A stretch of DNA of 64,000 nt from Incurvaria masculella (Eukaryota > Arthropoda > Insecta > Lepidoptera > Incurvariidae). Under the pieces are notes generated by a model, which was given only the letters and a program-made list of their open reading frames with translations, was not told the origin of the DNA and made no database searches. The stretch is taken from contig OX335652.1 of NCBI GenBank assembly GCA_946894095.1, positions 14,469,001-14,533,000 of the forward strand. Reading direction: 5' to 3'. Position numbers and translations under genes: made by a program. Positions 45,400 through 55,618 of the stretch are shown one piece after another. The stretch's first letter is position 1. Every line of letters begins with the position of its first letter.

Positions 45400-45534
45400 T
45401 ATTACAAACTTTCCCCTTTATAATATTTATTAGATTAGATAGATTGGAGACAGCGCCGCTCCGCGTCGGGCAGCGGGAGGACAGACTTCTGTTAATTCTC
45501 CCGTGTTGTAAGCATGATGATGATATCATTTTGT

Positions 45535-45641
45535 CCCATTATCGGGTTGATTGGAAGAGATTGACATTAGGCAATAAGTCCGCCCTCGTATGTACTATGT
45601 GTATGGAAGCAATAAAGAATATTATTATTAGGATGGCACAG
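45535..45641 (+). mobile_element. LINE 3' end with ATT tail
   Basis: AGATTGACATTAGGCAATAA, GTCCGCCCTCGTATGTACTA, TGTGTATGGAAGCAATAAAG and AATATTATTATTA. GCAATAAG.CCGCC followed by AATAAAG and a short ATT tail is a familiar 3' end of Jockey-like LINEs in Lepidoptera. No coding part is attached. It joins directly onto the SINE head that follows. Confidence 0.55.
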
Positions 45642-46016
45642 GGACTGGCTTAGGGTACCAGAGGTCTGGGTTCAATTCCGACATGCACCACTTTCTTTCT
45701 CTTTCTGAGATCGATAAGTGCATTTCGTCACGAATGCGAGCTGCTCCATGCTTCCGATTCCATGTATAACTGTAGGTGCCCTTCCCCTACTAGGTGGTAG
45801 GGTTTAAACCCGCCCGGGTTGGTACTATCGCATTGGATAAAAATATGGTCGAAGCGACAATGAAAATTTGTCCGCGTTTTCAATCCAGTTCAATGTAGCC
45901 GTGCTCATAAAGGAAAGGTTCTGGCATGGCACTTAATTCCTTGGGGAATGTGGTGTTGGGCTAATATCATAACGGTAATTGTGTGGTATTAGCCATTCTT
46001 GTCAGGTTGCAAAACA
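45631..46016 (+). mobile_element. tRNA-headed SINE, copy 3
   Basis: Head GGATGGCACAGGGACTGGCT (A-box region) and AGGTCTGGGTTCAATTCCGA (B box). Then CATGCACCACTTTCTTTC, GATCGATAAGTGCATTTCGT, CTACTAGGTGGTAGGGTTTA, CCGCCCGGGTTGGTACTATC, TCCAGTTCAATGTAGCCGTG and TAATATCATAACGGTAATTG, ending CCATTCTTGTCAGGTTGCAA. The first dozen bases of the tRNA-like part are replaced by the LINE tail before it. Confidence 0.85.
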
Positions 46017-46437
46017 AATCGTACCTACTAGCTTCGCTGTCATTCTCATTTCTAATAGAATGACAGTTACTTCCAAACCTGCATGCAATTTATTTAAACA
46101 TTCTTCCCGCAAACCTCTTACCTTGCATGATGTGTGGAATCACTAGGAAAATAAGTTGCAACTCTAATAGATTTTCATTGCATTATATCCAACGAAAATA
46201 TGCTCTTCGACGGAAATACAATACAAAGCGAAATGGATTATCTTCGCAGCTCGCATCCCCCGGGCGCATGGGGAAAAATGTAAAACAACTTTTAGGCGGA
46301 TAGGAACCCTTTGCATCACAGTTCAATCGTGTCTCCGCATTAATGGATTTCTAACCCTTGCTATAAAAATGTGTGCAAGCACAGTTCTGGCAAATCACGA
46401 CCTATACCGAGCTCGAGTGATAGCTACATGACGTCGA
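46017..46437. other. Unassigned stretch
   Basis: A GC-richer patch at 46195-46345 (CGCAGCTCGCATCCCCCGGG) has the look of a conserved non-coding island. No gene. Confidence 0.3.
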
Positions 46438-46729
46438 AAAAAAAGGCCAAATGCGAGTCGGATTCCCACACGAAGGGCTCCGTACCATCGAAAAATATTA
46501 AACTAAAACGATCTGCTTTTTTGTATACATGTTTATTTAATTTTTATATTTTTTTATTGTACCTATTTGTTGTTATGACGGCATAAGAAATACACACTCC
46601 GTGAAAATATCAGCTGCCCACCTATTACGGTTCATGAGATACAGCCCGGACGGACGGACGGACGGACGAACAGTAGAGGCTTTGTAATAGGGTTCCGTTG
46701 GCACTCTTTGGTTACGGAACCCTAAAAAT
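46438..46729 (-). mobile_element. GTCY element, copy
   Basis: AAGGCCAAATGCGAGTCGGA, GAAGGGCTCCGTACCATCG, TTGTTGTTATGACGGCATAA, a GGACGGACGG run, TAATAGGGTTCCGTTGGCAC and TTACGGAACCCTAAAAA. Confidence 0.8.
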
Positions 46730-46837
46730 GAATATTGTTAGGCAGTTTTTTAGTGTCAGAATTTGTTTGATTATCTTCTCCATTACATAACCACACATTT
46801 AAAGATTTGTAAATTTACAAGAGGGTTGTAATTACAG

Positions 46838-47105
46838 AAGAGAAAAGTAAGCAGAAGTGGCATGTGGTCGTTATCGCTACTCCACCATATGGACAAAGGG
46901 TGCATATAAACGTGAGGGAAGCCGGCTGTGCGTCGAATGCCACACAGTCTATACATCGCCACCACTCACGAATGTGCTCCCGAAAATCGTTCGACAAGTC
47001 AGTTCCCAGTTCCCACCCACACAAACCCTCCAATAACGCTGCGACTACGTTTGCGTGTGGCATGCACGTTTAAGTTGTGTTGGTAGTTTTAGAAAATTGG
47101 TGACA
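46838..47105 (+). repeat. Dispersed repeat, GGCATGTGGTCG family, copy 1
   Basis: Shares with 59395-59645 the blocks GCATGTGGTCGTTATCGC, GGAAGCCGGCTGTGCGTCGA, CACACAGTC, CACGAATGTGCTC, TGCGTGTGGCATGCACGTTT and GGTAGTTTTAGAAAATTGG. No ORF conserved between the copies. Class unknown. Confidence 0.6.
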
Positions 47106-47230
47106 ACGGATCCTTACAGTAGCCGCGATAGATAGCACATCTCTTTTTTTCATCTGAGGTTGTAACTCACTACGGTGATCATCATTGATCACCATGTAAC
47201 TAACCGTTTCGTAAATTCACCGAAAACGAA

Positions 47231-47576
47231 AAACCGGCCAAGTGCGAGTCAGACTCGCACAAGAAGGGTTCTGTACCATCGCACAATATTTAACAAAAAA
47301 ATCACGTTGTGTATATCTTTAATTGTAATATTTTTTTTATTTCACTTTCAGTTGTGTATATCTTTAATTGTAATATTTATATTACAGCGGTAAAATAAAT
47401 ACATACTTTACATACTTTGTCAAAATTTCAGCTGCCTTTCTATTACGTTTCATGAGATACAGCCCCGTGACAGACGGAAGGGCGGACGGACGGATGGACG
47501 GACGGATGAACGGATGGACGGACAGCGAAGGCTTAATAATAGGTTTTCGTTGGCATCCTTTGCGTACGGAACGCTA
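47231..47576 (-). mobile_element. GTCY element with internal duplication
   Basis: AACCGGCCAAGTGCGAGTCA to GCGTACGGAACGCT. The segment GTTGTGTATATCTTTAATTG is present twice (about 47305 and 47351), so there is a short internal duplication. It carries a long, imperfect GGACGGACGG/GGATGGACGG run. Confidence 0.8.
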
Positions 47577-47696
47577 CCCGTCATAAAAAGAACAATCAAC
47601 CAGCATACATGTCACATTCCTTGGAATAAGCGACGTACCTGCTTAGTACGAAAAAGTATATTTAAAGAAATCGAGCGATTCATAATACTGATATAT

Positions 47697-48012
47697 TAAC
47701 ACACAACATAGAAACTAGGTGCAATGTCAGGACCTTTCTTATTTACAAGGCTGCATTTAACTGGATGGAAAACACGAACTTTTTTATTTCCGTAAGGACA
47801 GTCTTTCATTCAATACGATAGCATGGACAAGGGCGGGATTAAACCTAACATCTAACAAGTAAGGAAGGGGTACAATTTCACGTGAAAACAGAACCATGGC
47901 CGGCCTTAATGGTCGAACGATTACACATTTAGATCCCGGCCGCGCCCAATTTTGCTAAACATTAAGATCTAAGCTCGAGGCTTCGCGCCATTGGGCTGTC
48001 GAGACGATAAAC
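47697..48012 (-). mobile_element. SINE with 5S-like head, diverged copy
   Basis: Minus-strand body (CTGGATGGAAAACACGAACT; GGGCGGGATTAAACCTAACA; GTAAGGAAGGGGTACAATTT) followed by the head region (GGTCGAACGATTACACATTT; CGCGCCCAATTTTGCTAAAC; TCGCGCCATTGGGCTGTCGA). The head still matches the 5S-type copies at 18933 and 54980 but is clearly older. Confidence 0.7.
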
Positions 48013-48634
48013 ACTATTACGAAATTAATTAAATAATAAATTCATCAAATAATAAAATAAATTTTACTGTATTTTACCTTTGGGTCGTGTCTTTAGATTT
48101 GAAAGAAATTAATTAATTAATATAAATTTATATCTTATCTAATATGACTTTGTTTACGGTGCCTGTAACTATTGATGTGAATGAACCTGTTAAAAAACGT
48201 TTTAATCAATAAAAATATAACATGTACAGTCTGCAATTTAAGCGAATAAATATCTGACGTACATCCAATAATCTCATGTGTAACGATAGAAAAGCACACG
48301 ACTGTACAACATTTTATTTTCAACGCCAAAACATACACCCACCCTTGCGAAGGCCCCTCGACACCCTTGCGGATCGATGCGATGACTGCGCCAGATTTCT
48401 TGTGACGTCATCGCTATCTCTCGGCGTTGATTTGATGGTCGGTCTGGCTACCACCGTGTCTATAGGTGTGTATATTTTAAAATGCGTAGGGGATTACCGT
48501 AAACATTTTCAGAATGAGTTCCCCGAGTCACGCTCAATGAACTCTATTAGATGAATATTTCAACGGAAAAAAAAATAATCTTAAATAAAAGGTTTGTGTG
48601 CGTCAAAGTAAATAACGCCACGGTAATTCGTAGC
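48013..48634. other. Unassigned stretch
   Basis: AT-rich to 48290, then a more GC-rich segment (48330-48550). Its 92-codon plus-strand frame (48276-48554) shows no recognisable domain. It could hold a small exon, but nothing in it decides. Confidence 0.3.
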
Positions 48635-49269
48635 GGGGGAACGGCATAACGTATAATATGCAGATCGTATAATGTCATATTTTAACAAAATTTTAAAACC
48701 ATGCACAACGTATAATCGGCAGATCGTATAATCTTATACGTAGTGCATGAAGAAGTCCAAAAAATTAAATTACTTATTTCTCCATGCATAACGTATAATA
48801 GTCACAACGTATAATGTTATGATCTTTATTTAACAAAAAAAGAAAACCATGCATATCATATAATCCTAAAATATTTCATACGATAAGCGCCCTTATCTAT
48901 ATAAGATTAAAGATTATACTCGCACGCGACTTTTCGACCGTCTCAATTAGCGTTGTAGCAAATTGTTACTCTTCAACAGATATCGATTCTTAGCAATTTC
49001 AGCCTTAAATGTTAGGGCGCTTTATGCAGTGCTTCTTGGCATATTATACGTTCTGCATGGTTTTCTTTTTTTGTGAATTCATGTTAGGAATATTATACGT
49101 TGTGACTATTATACGTTCTGCATGATGCAAAGAGTTTATTTTATTTTTAAACTCATGCACAACGTATAACATTATACGTTGTGAATATTATACGATATGC
49201 ATGGTTTTAATTTTTTGGAAAAAAATACTATTATACGTTGTGAATATTATACGTAGTGAATACGACCCT
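48635..49269 (+). mobile_element. CGTATAAT palindrome-array element, copy B
   Basis: 635 bp from GGGGGAACGGCATAACGTAT to ATTATACGTAGTGAATACG. I count about fifteen CGTATAAT/ATTATACG words, mostly in pairs about 7-8 bp apart. Those in the left half mainly point one way and those in the right half the other, so the element is a loose large inverted repeat. The centre (48890-49030) has ATACTCGCACGCGACTTTTC and GACCGTCTCAATTAGCG and is free of the motif. Reverse complement of copy A at 10084-10743. Confidence 0.78.
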
Positions 49270-49367
49270 TCGTAGCTACATATTTCTTGAAATTAAAATG
49301 AAAAAATACTTTATTTGCAGCCATACTGTACAAAAAGGCGGGGAATTTCTTCTATAACTTCTAAATG

Positions 49368-49506
49368 CTGATTAGCTTAATCTCTACATATTAAGGGCCT
49401 TTCTTAGCAGCTTGCAAACAATAACACTGCAAGATAATCAGCACTTTAGTAATAAAGACCCTTTAAGTGTCAAATAAAATAAATAAGCACTTGGTGAAAA
49501 CCAGGC
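49368..49506 (+). repeat. Dispersed GGGCCTTT repeat, copy 4
   Basis: GCTGATTAGCTTAATCTCTA, TATTAAGGGCCTTTCTTAGC, AGCTTGCAAACAATAACACT, CAGCACTTTAGTAATAAAGA and CACTTGGTGAAAACC. It is the same orientation as copy 1. Confidence 0.6.
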
Positions 49507-49514
49507 TAACTGTA

Positions 49515-49625
49515 GTAGCTGCCTACGTATTACGGTTCATGAGATACAATCCTGTGACAGACGGACGGACGGACGGACGGACAGCGGAGGCTTAATAATA
49601 GGGTTCCGTTTTCACCCTTTTAAAA
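49515..49625 (-). mobile_element. GTCY element, distal part only
   Basis: GCTGCCTACGTATTACGGTT, CATGAGATACAATCCTGTGA, a GGACGGACGG run and AATAGGGTTCCGTTTTCACC. The hairpin end is missing. Confidence 0.7.
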
Positions 49626-49737
49626 GGGAAAAAATAATCTCATACTGCCATAGATTTTCTCACATTTTCCTCTTTAACATACATATTTCTAAATGCTTTT
49701 TTATGACAAGCGCAGTATATCGCACACGCCAGGCCTT

Positions 49738-49930
49738 TATAAGAGGTGCCCGATAATGCACATGGGCTTTCGAACTTTTACGGGAGTTGAGAAATGCCTA
49801 CAGGTTGTACTCTGGGAGAAATACCTTTGCAGGGAGTGCATTCGATGGTTTACCGATCAAGTGGATAAATGATCTGGAGATCAGTTGGTTCTTACCAAAA
49901 CATACAACTCATTTCTCCATACTATGCCAC
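49738..49930 (-). repeat. Dispersed CCCATGGGCTTT repeat, copy 3
   Basis: AAGAGGTGCCCGATAATGCA, CATGGGCTTTCGAACTTTTA and CGGGAGTTGAGAAATGCCTA match 33850-33915 and the inverse of 56090-56170. The remainder is diverged. Confidence 0.5.
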
Positions 49931-51007
49931 GCGATCACCCATTTAGTAACGGAATTTCAATAAATCCTTTGTAAGTGCACCTCTATGGTCATTAAGGAAT
50001 ATTTCTTTAAAAATCAAAATCTTAGTTCAGATGTTTAGACTGGGTCGGAAATGGTACTCTTTTACTAGTAAGTATAGATAATCATATGCGTATCGAAGTT
50101 TTCACTGACGAAAAATATTTCCAACTGTTTTTGCACTGTTAATATTCAATAATTTATGGTAAAGAATTTCTCTTTATTATTAATGTATCTCGTTTCTTAT
50201 ATAATATTATTATTATAATGATATTTTAGCCGTACTTCTTAGTGAAAATAAGACGTGTGATAGATCGGAAAAATTTTAAACGGTAATCCTAACTGATTGA
50301 ATATTACGGCTGACTAATCAGGTATGGCAACTTTCTAGAGGTACACTTCTTTTAACAGATCGGACATTATCTTTTCACTGAATATAAAACGCAAGTAAGA
50401 ATAAAAAATATTCTAAATATAGATACAGTTTTCACACAGTTAGGAAAACAGTGAGAGAAAACATTTATGGCACGCAGTTAAAAACTATTACAATAAAAAG
50501 TAACATTGGGGTTCAACGCAGTTGAGAGCTATTTCAAAAGAAACTTTGACGATATTCTACTTGAAAATTGCATTTACAAAACTGCATGAAAGCTCAAAAT
50601 CGAATAAGTAGCTTATCCCAATATTTTCGCATCATTCCTCCTATAATGGCGACTGCGACGCCGTAAAAGTAACGTCGAATGCAGTCGATTTCCCGTCCCG
50701 CGCTTCGCCGCGAATAAAAATGTCCGCTTATCCGAAGTGGGGGGCACTTTTAAAGGAACCTCCTCCGGGACTGGTGGGGACGTGTCCGACCTTAAATTCG
50801 TTCTATTTCCCGTTACGTAGGCTAAACTCGCGGAGGAGCTCGTGATTTAGAATAATCGGTGAAATCCTAATTTCCACATTGGGTAGATTCGTAGAAGACG
50901 TCAGCTATTTGGACTGGGAATGCTGATGTCGATAATATAACTTCGGTAATTCTTCGAAGAGACACTGCGACGTAACTTTGAGTGGAAGAATCACAATCGA
51001 GTGGAAG
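49931..51007. other. Unassigned stretch with a GC-rich island
   Basis: 50640-50850 is GC-rich and unique-looking (GGCGACTGCGACGCCGTAAA; CGTCCCGCGCTTCGCCGCGA; GGAACCTCCTCCGGGACTGG). Candidate conserved non-coding DNA. No ORF with a domain. Confidence 0.3.
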
Positions 51008-51284
51008 CTGAGGTACCCGGCTCCGCTCGGGTCGATGTCCCTTTGGACTGATTTCAGTCTGAATTATTTCCTGAATATTATATGAGTTCCCATTACAAAC
51101 TTCCATCCCCTATTTCACCCCCTTTAGGTTATATATCGCTTTAAATAGAAGCCTTGGTTCTTTTCCAATATCCAGGCTATCTCTCTATCGAAATTCATCA
51201 ATATTGGTTCAGATGTTTAGAAGTTAAAACGCAACAGACAGACCAGACAGCGTTACTTTCGCATTTGTAATATTAGTATGGAAA
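51008..51284 (+). mobile_element. RTE-like element, short copy E
   Basis: Head AGCTGAGGTACCCGGCTCCG, a short inner part (TTAAATAGAAGCCTTGGTTC; TATCGAAATTCATCAATATT; GGTTCAGATGTTTAGAAGTT) and tail CAACAGACAGACCAGACAGC with TTTCGCATTTGTAATATTAG. Head and tail type match copies B-D, but the middle differs, so it is a related, internally deleted subfamily. Confidence 0.65.
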
Positions 51285-53759
51285 ATGATATCAAATGTCC
51301 TAGGCAATGTGATGTTTTACTAAATGTAAGGACCTGCATCTCTCAAATAATTTACTTTATTTATTGTTCGTTTTTTAACGCCCACCCATTTTTATATGAC
51401 AAATATTCTAAGGTAAGCTGGTATTAGAGTACAATAAGCACGTACGTTACATATTGCACATAATAAGTCCATGTCTTGCAAGAAATGATAAATTCAATTG
51501 CAATAAGATTGGTCAAACTATAGAAAATGTGTAATTTAAATAACTTGTATGAAATTCGCCTATCATCCCACATGTGTTTTGAAATATTGTGTGCAAGCTA
51601 CCCTTAAACTCACATAGCTTATATTATAATAATTACTTCGCCAAAATACAGGTTTGGGATTCGTAGGGAAGTCGTATAAATCTAACTTCCAATATTAAAT
51701 CGAATCGAGTAGAACCGATGCTAATGTAATTAAATACAGCCATTGAAATGTTTCAGCCAAGCAAGAGCTAGCAGTCTCAGCTAGAAATCAACCCAAGTGT
51801 AATGACATCATCTAACAAATAGCAATGATTATGTTTAATTTTACTCAGTGCCGTAATTGATCAATTAAAGATGTCTTAAAATAATTTGACAATATTTAGA
51901 CGAAAAAAGGGTTATTGTCTCTAACAGTTTTTTGTATGTAGCGTGACAAAAAGATGCAAGTGAAAAAATTAAGGCAAGGCAAGTGTCCACTCCATCGTTT
52001 ACCCACTGTAGAATAAAGTAATTACAGGATTGGTTGTTTCTTTTTCACGGAATGTTGACAAAACATTTGTTATTTTATAGCATGTAGTGTTGATGGTCTT
52101 ATAAAATGCAACAAATGAGTGTTGAAGGACGTATGGGTCAAACCGCAACCAGGTTTGATTGGTATCTTTGGAGCAAAAAAGTTCGAAAACAATTTATCCG
52201 AAGATGTTTTTTTAATAATAAAACTAAAATTGCAACCATAGTGTACTGCAGTGGTCCTGATAATGCCTCCGGCGTTGGAGGCAAATCATGTCGGCCCAGC
52301 ACGGCATCGCGCACAGGGAAACCGTAAGTTCGACAAATTGTATGTAAAGCAACGGTGTAAACCTAAGAACATATGTACGTGATAAACAGTTTGACATGGG
52401 TCTCGAACCATGTCCAACGTTGAGGCTGATTTCGCATCTCTCGGTAAATCGTAATGAGATGCGACATCTTACACTTCCGAATATCTTCTCGTCCTTCAAA
52501 GCTGTGCTCCGAATTCGTAATAGTCGGCTTTTATTGGCTGCCATTATCATAATTACGTTAAGGACCCTCCGCTCGATCCTTTCTTTTCCTTTGGCTTTGT
52601 CCCGTCGTCACATTAGGTCGATTGTACCAGGAATATTAATGAGCTCACCGATTTTGTAACCAACACTTTTGCTTCAATTTCAATTGGGGAAATTTAGATG
52701 ATTAGAAAATGATATTTATAAATGTTCATTATTAAGGTTCAACGTTTATAATTAAACCTATCCGTAGTCTACTAGTCAGTTAGTCGTGAAGTTAACTTTG
52801 TCATTCTAATGTAGTTTGAAACACGCATTTAATAACAATCTGATTTGGTAGTTCATGTTTCAGTACATATGTACACAGGCACCGTCTTAATTGCATTATT
52901 AGCCTAGCGATATTATTTTGAATTTTAGTATACAGGATGTTAGCGGAGGTTTAGTCCAAAGGTTAACTAGGGGTTCCTTGGTCCATTTGGAGCAAAAATG
53001 GTAGATACAATTTTGTTGTACAGCTTGAAAAAAATTCGCCACCTCCATTTTCTTTATACCTCAAGGGGCATTAGGTATCATGCCAGGATCTTCCTCTTTT
53101 TGTTTGCTCTTTTAGTGTGTTGTATGGCCTGTATAACGTAAATGCACACAATGCAGTAGTATTTAGATCTCAGCATGTATTTCATTGCTGTGGACGGAAA
53201 ACTCGTAAAGATTATTTGCGGATTCTTCTTTACAGAGTTGATCGAATCCGTACATCAATCAATGTGTTTGTGACGTAACTTAGTGTTGCTTGACGACCAG
53301 AAATTCAAATTAATGAAATGACATAATTCAACATACATATGTATCTTTAAACTAGCGACATTAGGTTTGCTTTTAGATTAGGTATTCATCAACGGAAATT
53401 ATATTCCATCCGACCGTTCTTTTTTTAATTCACAACTTGCGCTTAGTCAAGACAAAACAAGTCTTTTTCCATACCATAGTGAACAAAATAATATATTTTT
53501 TAATGTACCGTTTTACTATTCAAAATGTTTATTTCTCGAAAACGAAAATCGTGAGGTACACGACCGATACACCTCTACACTCCTATTATATACTCCACGT
53601 CTTTGAGAAATTAACATTTTTAAATGTGGTACCCAGATTATATGTTTTAAATGATTTTATGATAACCATCTAGTCATAAGCTATGTTTAAACGATCACGT
53701 ATTCAGCTCACCCGGAAATTAGTTTTAAATTAAGACAAAAATGAAAAATAATAAAAACT
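51285..53759. other. Unassigned stretch
   Basis: No gene is certain. A GC-richer segment at 52240-52660 has overlapping open frames on both strands (52106-52327, 52396-52659 plus; 52224-52550 minus), none with a domain. A GTAAGT-like donor occurs at 52325. Near 52932, TATACAGGATGTTAGCGGAG resembles the ends of common insect repeats. Confidence 0.3.
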
Positions 53760-54195
53760 TTAAAAAAATACGAAATAATTACATGGCTATATTGAATGCA
53801 CATAAACAAGCCGATGCGAGAACCAAGAATATTGTTTTTTTTATATTTTGTACCTAAGCCGTCACCGATTATGCCAGTTCCATAGTAACTTTACGAGTAT
53901 ATTTTCTTCAAGCTATCAGCCACTCCATGGAGCCAATGATAGCTTGAAAAAATATAGAACTTCTCTAAACTCGTTTGACCTGAGGTTTCCTAATGAATCA
54001 TGTTAAATAAATAAATATTAATACCATCTGTAGACAATATTTTTTCAAGACCCATTCTAAGTTCAGGACAGACTCCGTAGATAGGTGAAATCGATACGGG
54101 AAAAAAAGGAAAAATTACGTGGCTGTATTTGAATGCTCATAAACTAAAGCAGATACAAGCCGTTGCGAGCTCCAAGAATATTGTTCTTGCGAATG
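53760..54195. repeat. Direct repeat pair with a small hairpin between
   Basis: TACATGGCTATATTGAATGC with ACAAGCCGATGCGAGAACCA (53779-53838) recurs as TACGTGGCTGTATTTGAATG with ACAAGCCGTTGCGAGCTCCA (54115-54187). Between them a perfect 12-bp inverted repeat (TTCAAGCTATCA 53907-53918 / TGATAGCTTGAA 53937-53948) surrounds CTCCATGGAG. Confidence 0.6.
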
Positions 54196-54411
54196 TTCAT
54201 CACGTATCTCGAATTTGGTATGCGCGACTTTGGACCGACGGCGCAGGCGGGTCGTGTGACGAAGGACGCGTCAAGTTGAAGAAAACATGTTTTCGAATAA
54301 CGTATGCGAGCAAGTTGGAACGTTATTCTAGATTCCGTATCACTTTCTCGGTACATGAGCGAGATCAAGCGGAACGAATAGTTATATTGGCTTGGAGTGA
54401 CTAGTATCTCA

Positions 54412-54748
54412 TTTTTAGGATTCCGTACCCAAGGGGTAACGGAACCCGATTACTAAGTCTCCGCTGTCCGTCCGTCCGTCCGACCGTCTGTCGTCAGTCC
54501 GTCCGACGATCTGTCCGTCTGTCACAGGGCTGCATCTCACGAACTGCACTAGCGAAGTAATTATTAGTATTATATTTGGTACAAGTAATTATTGGTATTA
54601 TCTTTGGTACTCAGCTGAAATTTTCACAGAGTGTTTATTTGCTTGGCCGCTATAACAAAAGATAGATAAAATTAAAATATTATCGATTATTTAAATATTG
54701 AACATGCTACGGAACCGGAGTCCGACTCGCACTTGGCCCTTTTTTTTA
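54412..54748 (+). mobile_element. GTCY element with expanded tetranucleotide block
   Basis: TTAGGATTCCGTACCCAAGG, then a long GTCC/GTCT/GACG block (54464-54523), TCACAGGGCTGCATCTCACG, CTCAGCTGAAATTTTCACAG, GGCCGCTATAACAAAAG and ACCGGAGTCCGACTCGCAC, ending TTGGCCCTTTTTTTT. A short duplication of AGTAATTATTAGTATTAT/AGTAATTATTGGTATTAT is at 54555-54603. Confidence 0.8.
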
Positions 54749-54979
54749 GAGGCAAATGTAACCGACTATCTAATATTGAAGATATTGCGTTTTCACTAAA
54801 TATTACCGATTAACTAAGCAGTAAAGAAAATACAAGGAATACAATTTATTAGTTGACACTTGAATTGATTCATTACATGGTATATGTGCAGGTGATCACA
54901 GATTGCAAAACAAAATATAACAATAGAAATAAAATTACATAGAAGTACAAAAATAACAGTAACAATTATACAATATTGT

Positions 54980-55360
54980 CAGCCTCAGTGGCCCAGTGGC
55001 GCGACACTTCGGCGATCGCTCTCCGAAGTTAAGCAACGCTGGGTCCGGTCTGGTCTTGGATGGGTGACCATTCGACCGTTAAGAGAGGCTGGCCGTGGTT
55101 CGGATTCCACGTTAAGCTGTAGGTCCCCTTCCTTACTTACTAGGTGGTAGGGTTCATCCCGCCCGGGTTGGTACCATCGCATTGGATGAACGATGGTCGA
55201 AGCGGCAATTAAAATTGTCCGTGTTTTCCATCCAGTTCAATGTAGCCGTGCAATATAAGGAAGGTCCTGGCATGGCACCTAGTTCCCATGTGGTGTGTTG
55301 GGCTAATACCATGACAGAAGGTGTGGTATTAGCCATCCACGTCCAGTCACATAAGAAAAA
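54980..55360 (+). mobile_element. SINE with tRNA/5S-like head, best copy
   Basis: Best-preserved 5S-type SINE. Head: CAGCCTCAGTGGCCCAGTGG (tRNA A-box-like), then CTCCGAAGTTAAGCAACGCT (5S box A region, 55021-55040), TCTGGTCTTGGATGGGTGAC (5S box C, about 55050-55069) and CATTCGACCGTTAAGAGAGG. Body: CGGATTCCACGTTAAGCTGT, TACTAGGTGGTAGGGTTCAT, CCCGCCCGGGTTGGTACCAT, CGATGGTCGAAGCGGCAATT, CATCCAGTTCAATGTAGCCG and GGTCCTGGCATGGCACCTAG. It ends TTAGCCATCCACGTCCAGTC, ACATAAGAAAAA. From TAGGTCCCC onward it is the same sequence as in tRNA-headed copies. RNA polymerase III transcription with a 5S-type internal promoter is inferred. Confidence 0.88.
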
Positions 55361-55417
55361 ATATTTATGTACTAATTATTTTAATTCATTATTAGGGAAA
55401 TCCAAAGCCTGAGAATA

Positions 55418-55434
55418 CATTTTATTGGTAAACT
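55418..55434 (-). promoter_or_regulatory. Possible polyadenylation signal
   Basis: On the minus strand, CCAATAAAATGT lies about 190 bases past the stop of the cysteine-rich exon at 55619-55758. It is the first AATAAA-type hexamer downstream that I noticed. The intervening DNA is AT-rich, as expected for a 3' UTR. Confidence 0.35.
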
Positions 55435-55618
55435 GTAAAAACATTGATTAAAAGCCAGAAACATAGATATGATTAATAAAAAATACTGTATTATTTCTAT
55501 AAAATTAAAACAATTATAAAAAAACAATCAATATAACAGTTATCGACAACAAATCATAAACTTTCTGATATTTTTTCATGCCCAGAATTGGTTTACTTAC
55601 TGCTTTAGGCATGAACAA

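Larger units (their letters stand above)
44493..45432 (+). mobile_element. RTE-like element, copy D
   Basis: Begins with CTAGCTGCGG immediately after the tail of copy C and ends the same way (AACTTTCCCCTTTATAATAT). It differs from copies B and C by small changes and by a deletion of about 38 bp at 45063, where the text jumps from AAGGATTTT to GCCAAGTAGTCC. It has its own, different, C-rich tract and CCAT run. Head-to-tail placement suggests insertion into, or tandem growth from, the preceding tail. Confidence 0.82.

Noticed and set aside
52106..52550. Exon with GTAAGT donor at 52325
   Set aside because: Frames on both strands are open and none shows a domain; the supposed exon frame reads a stop across the donor.
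55021..55069. 5S rRNA gene
   Set aside because: Only the internal control region resembles 5S; the 5' and 3' stems are absent and the SINE body follows.
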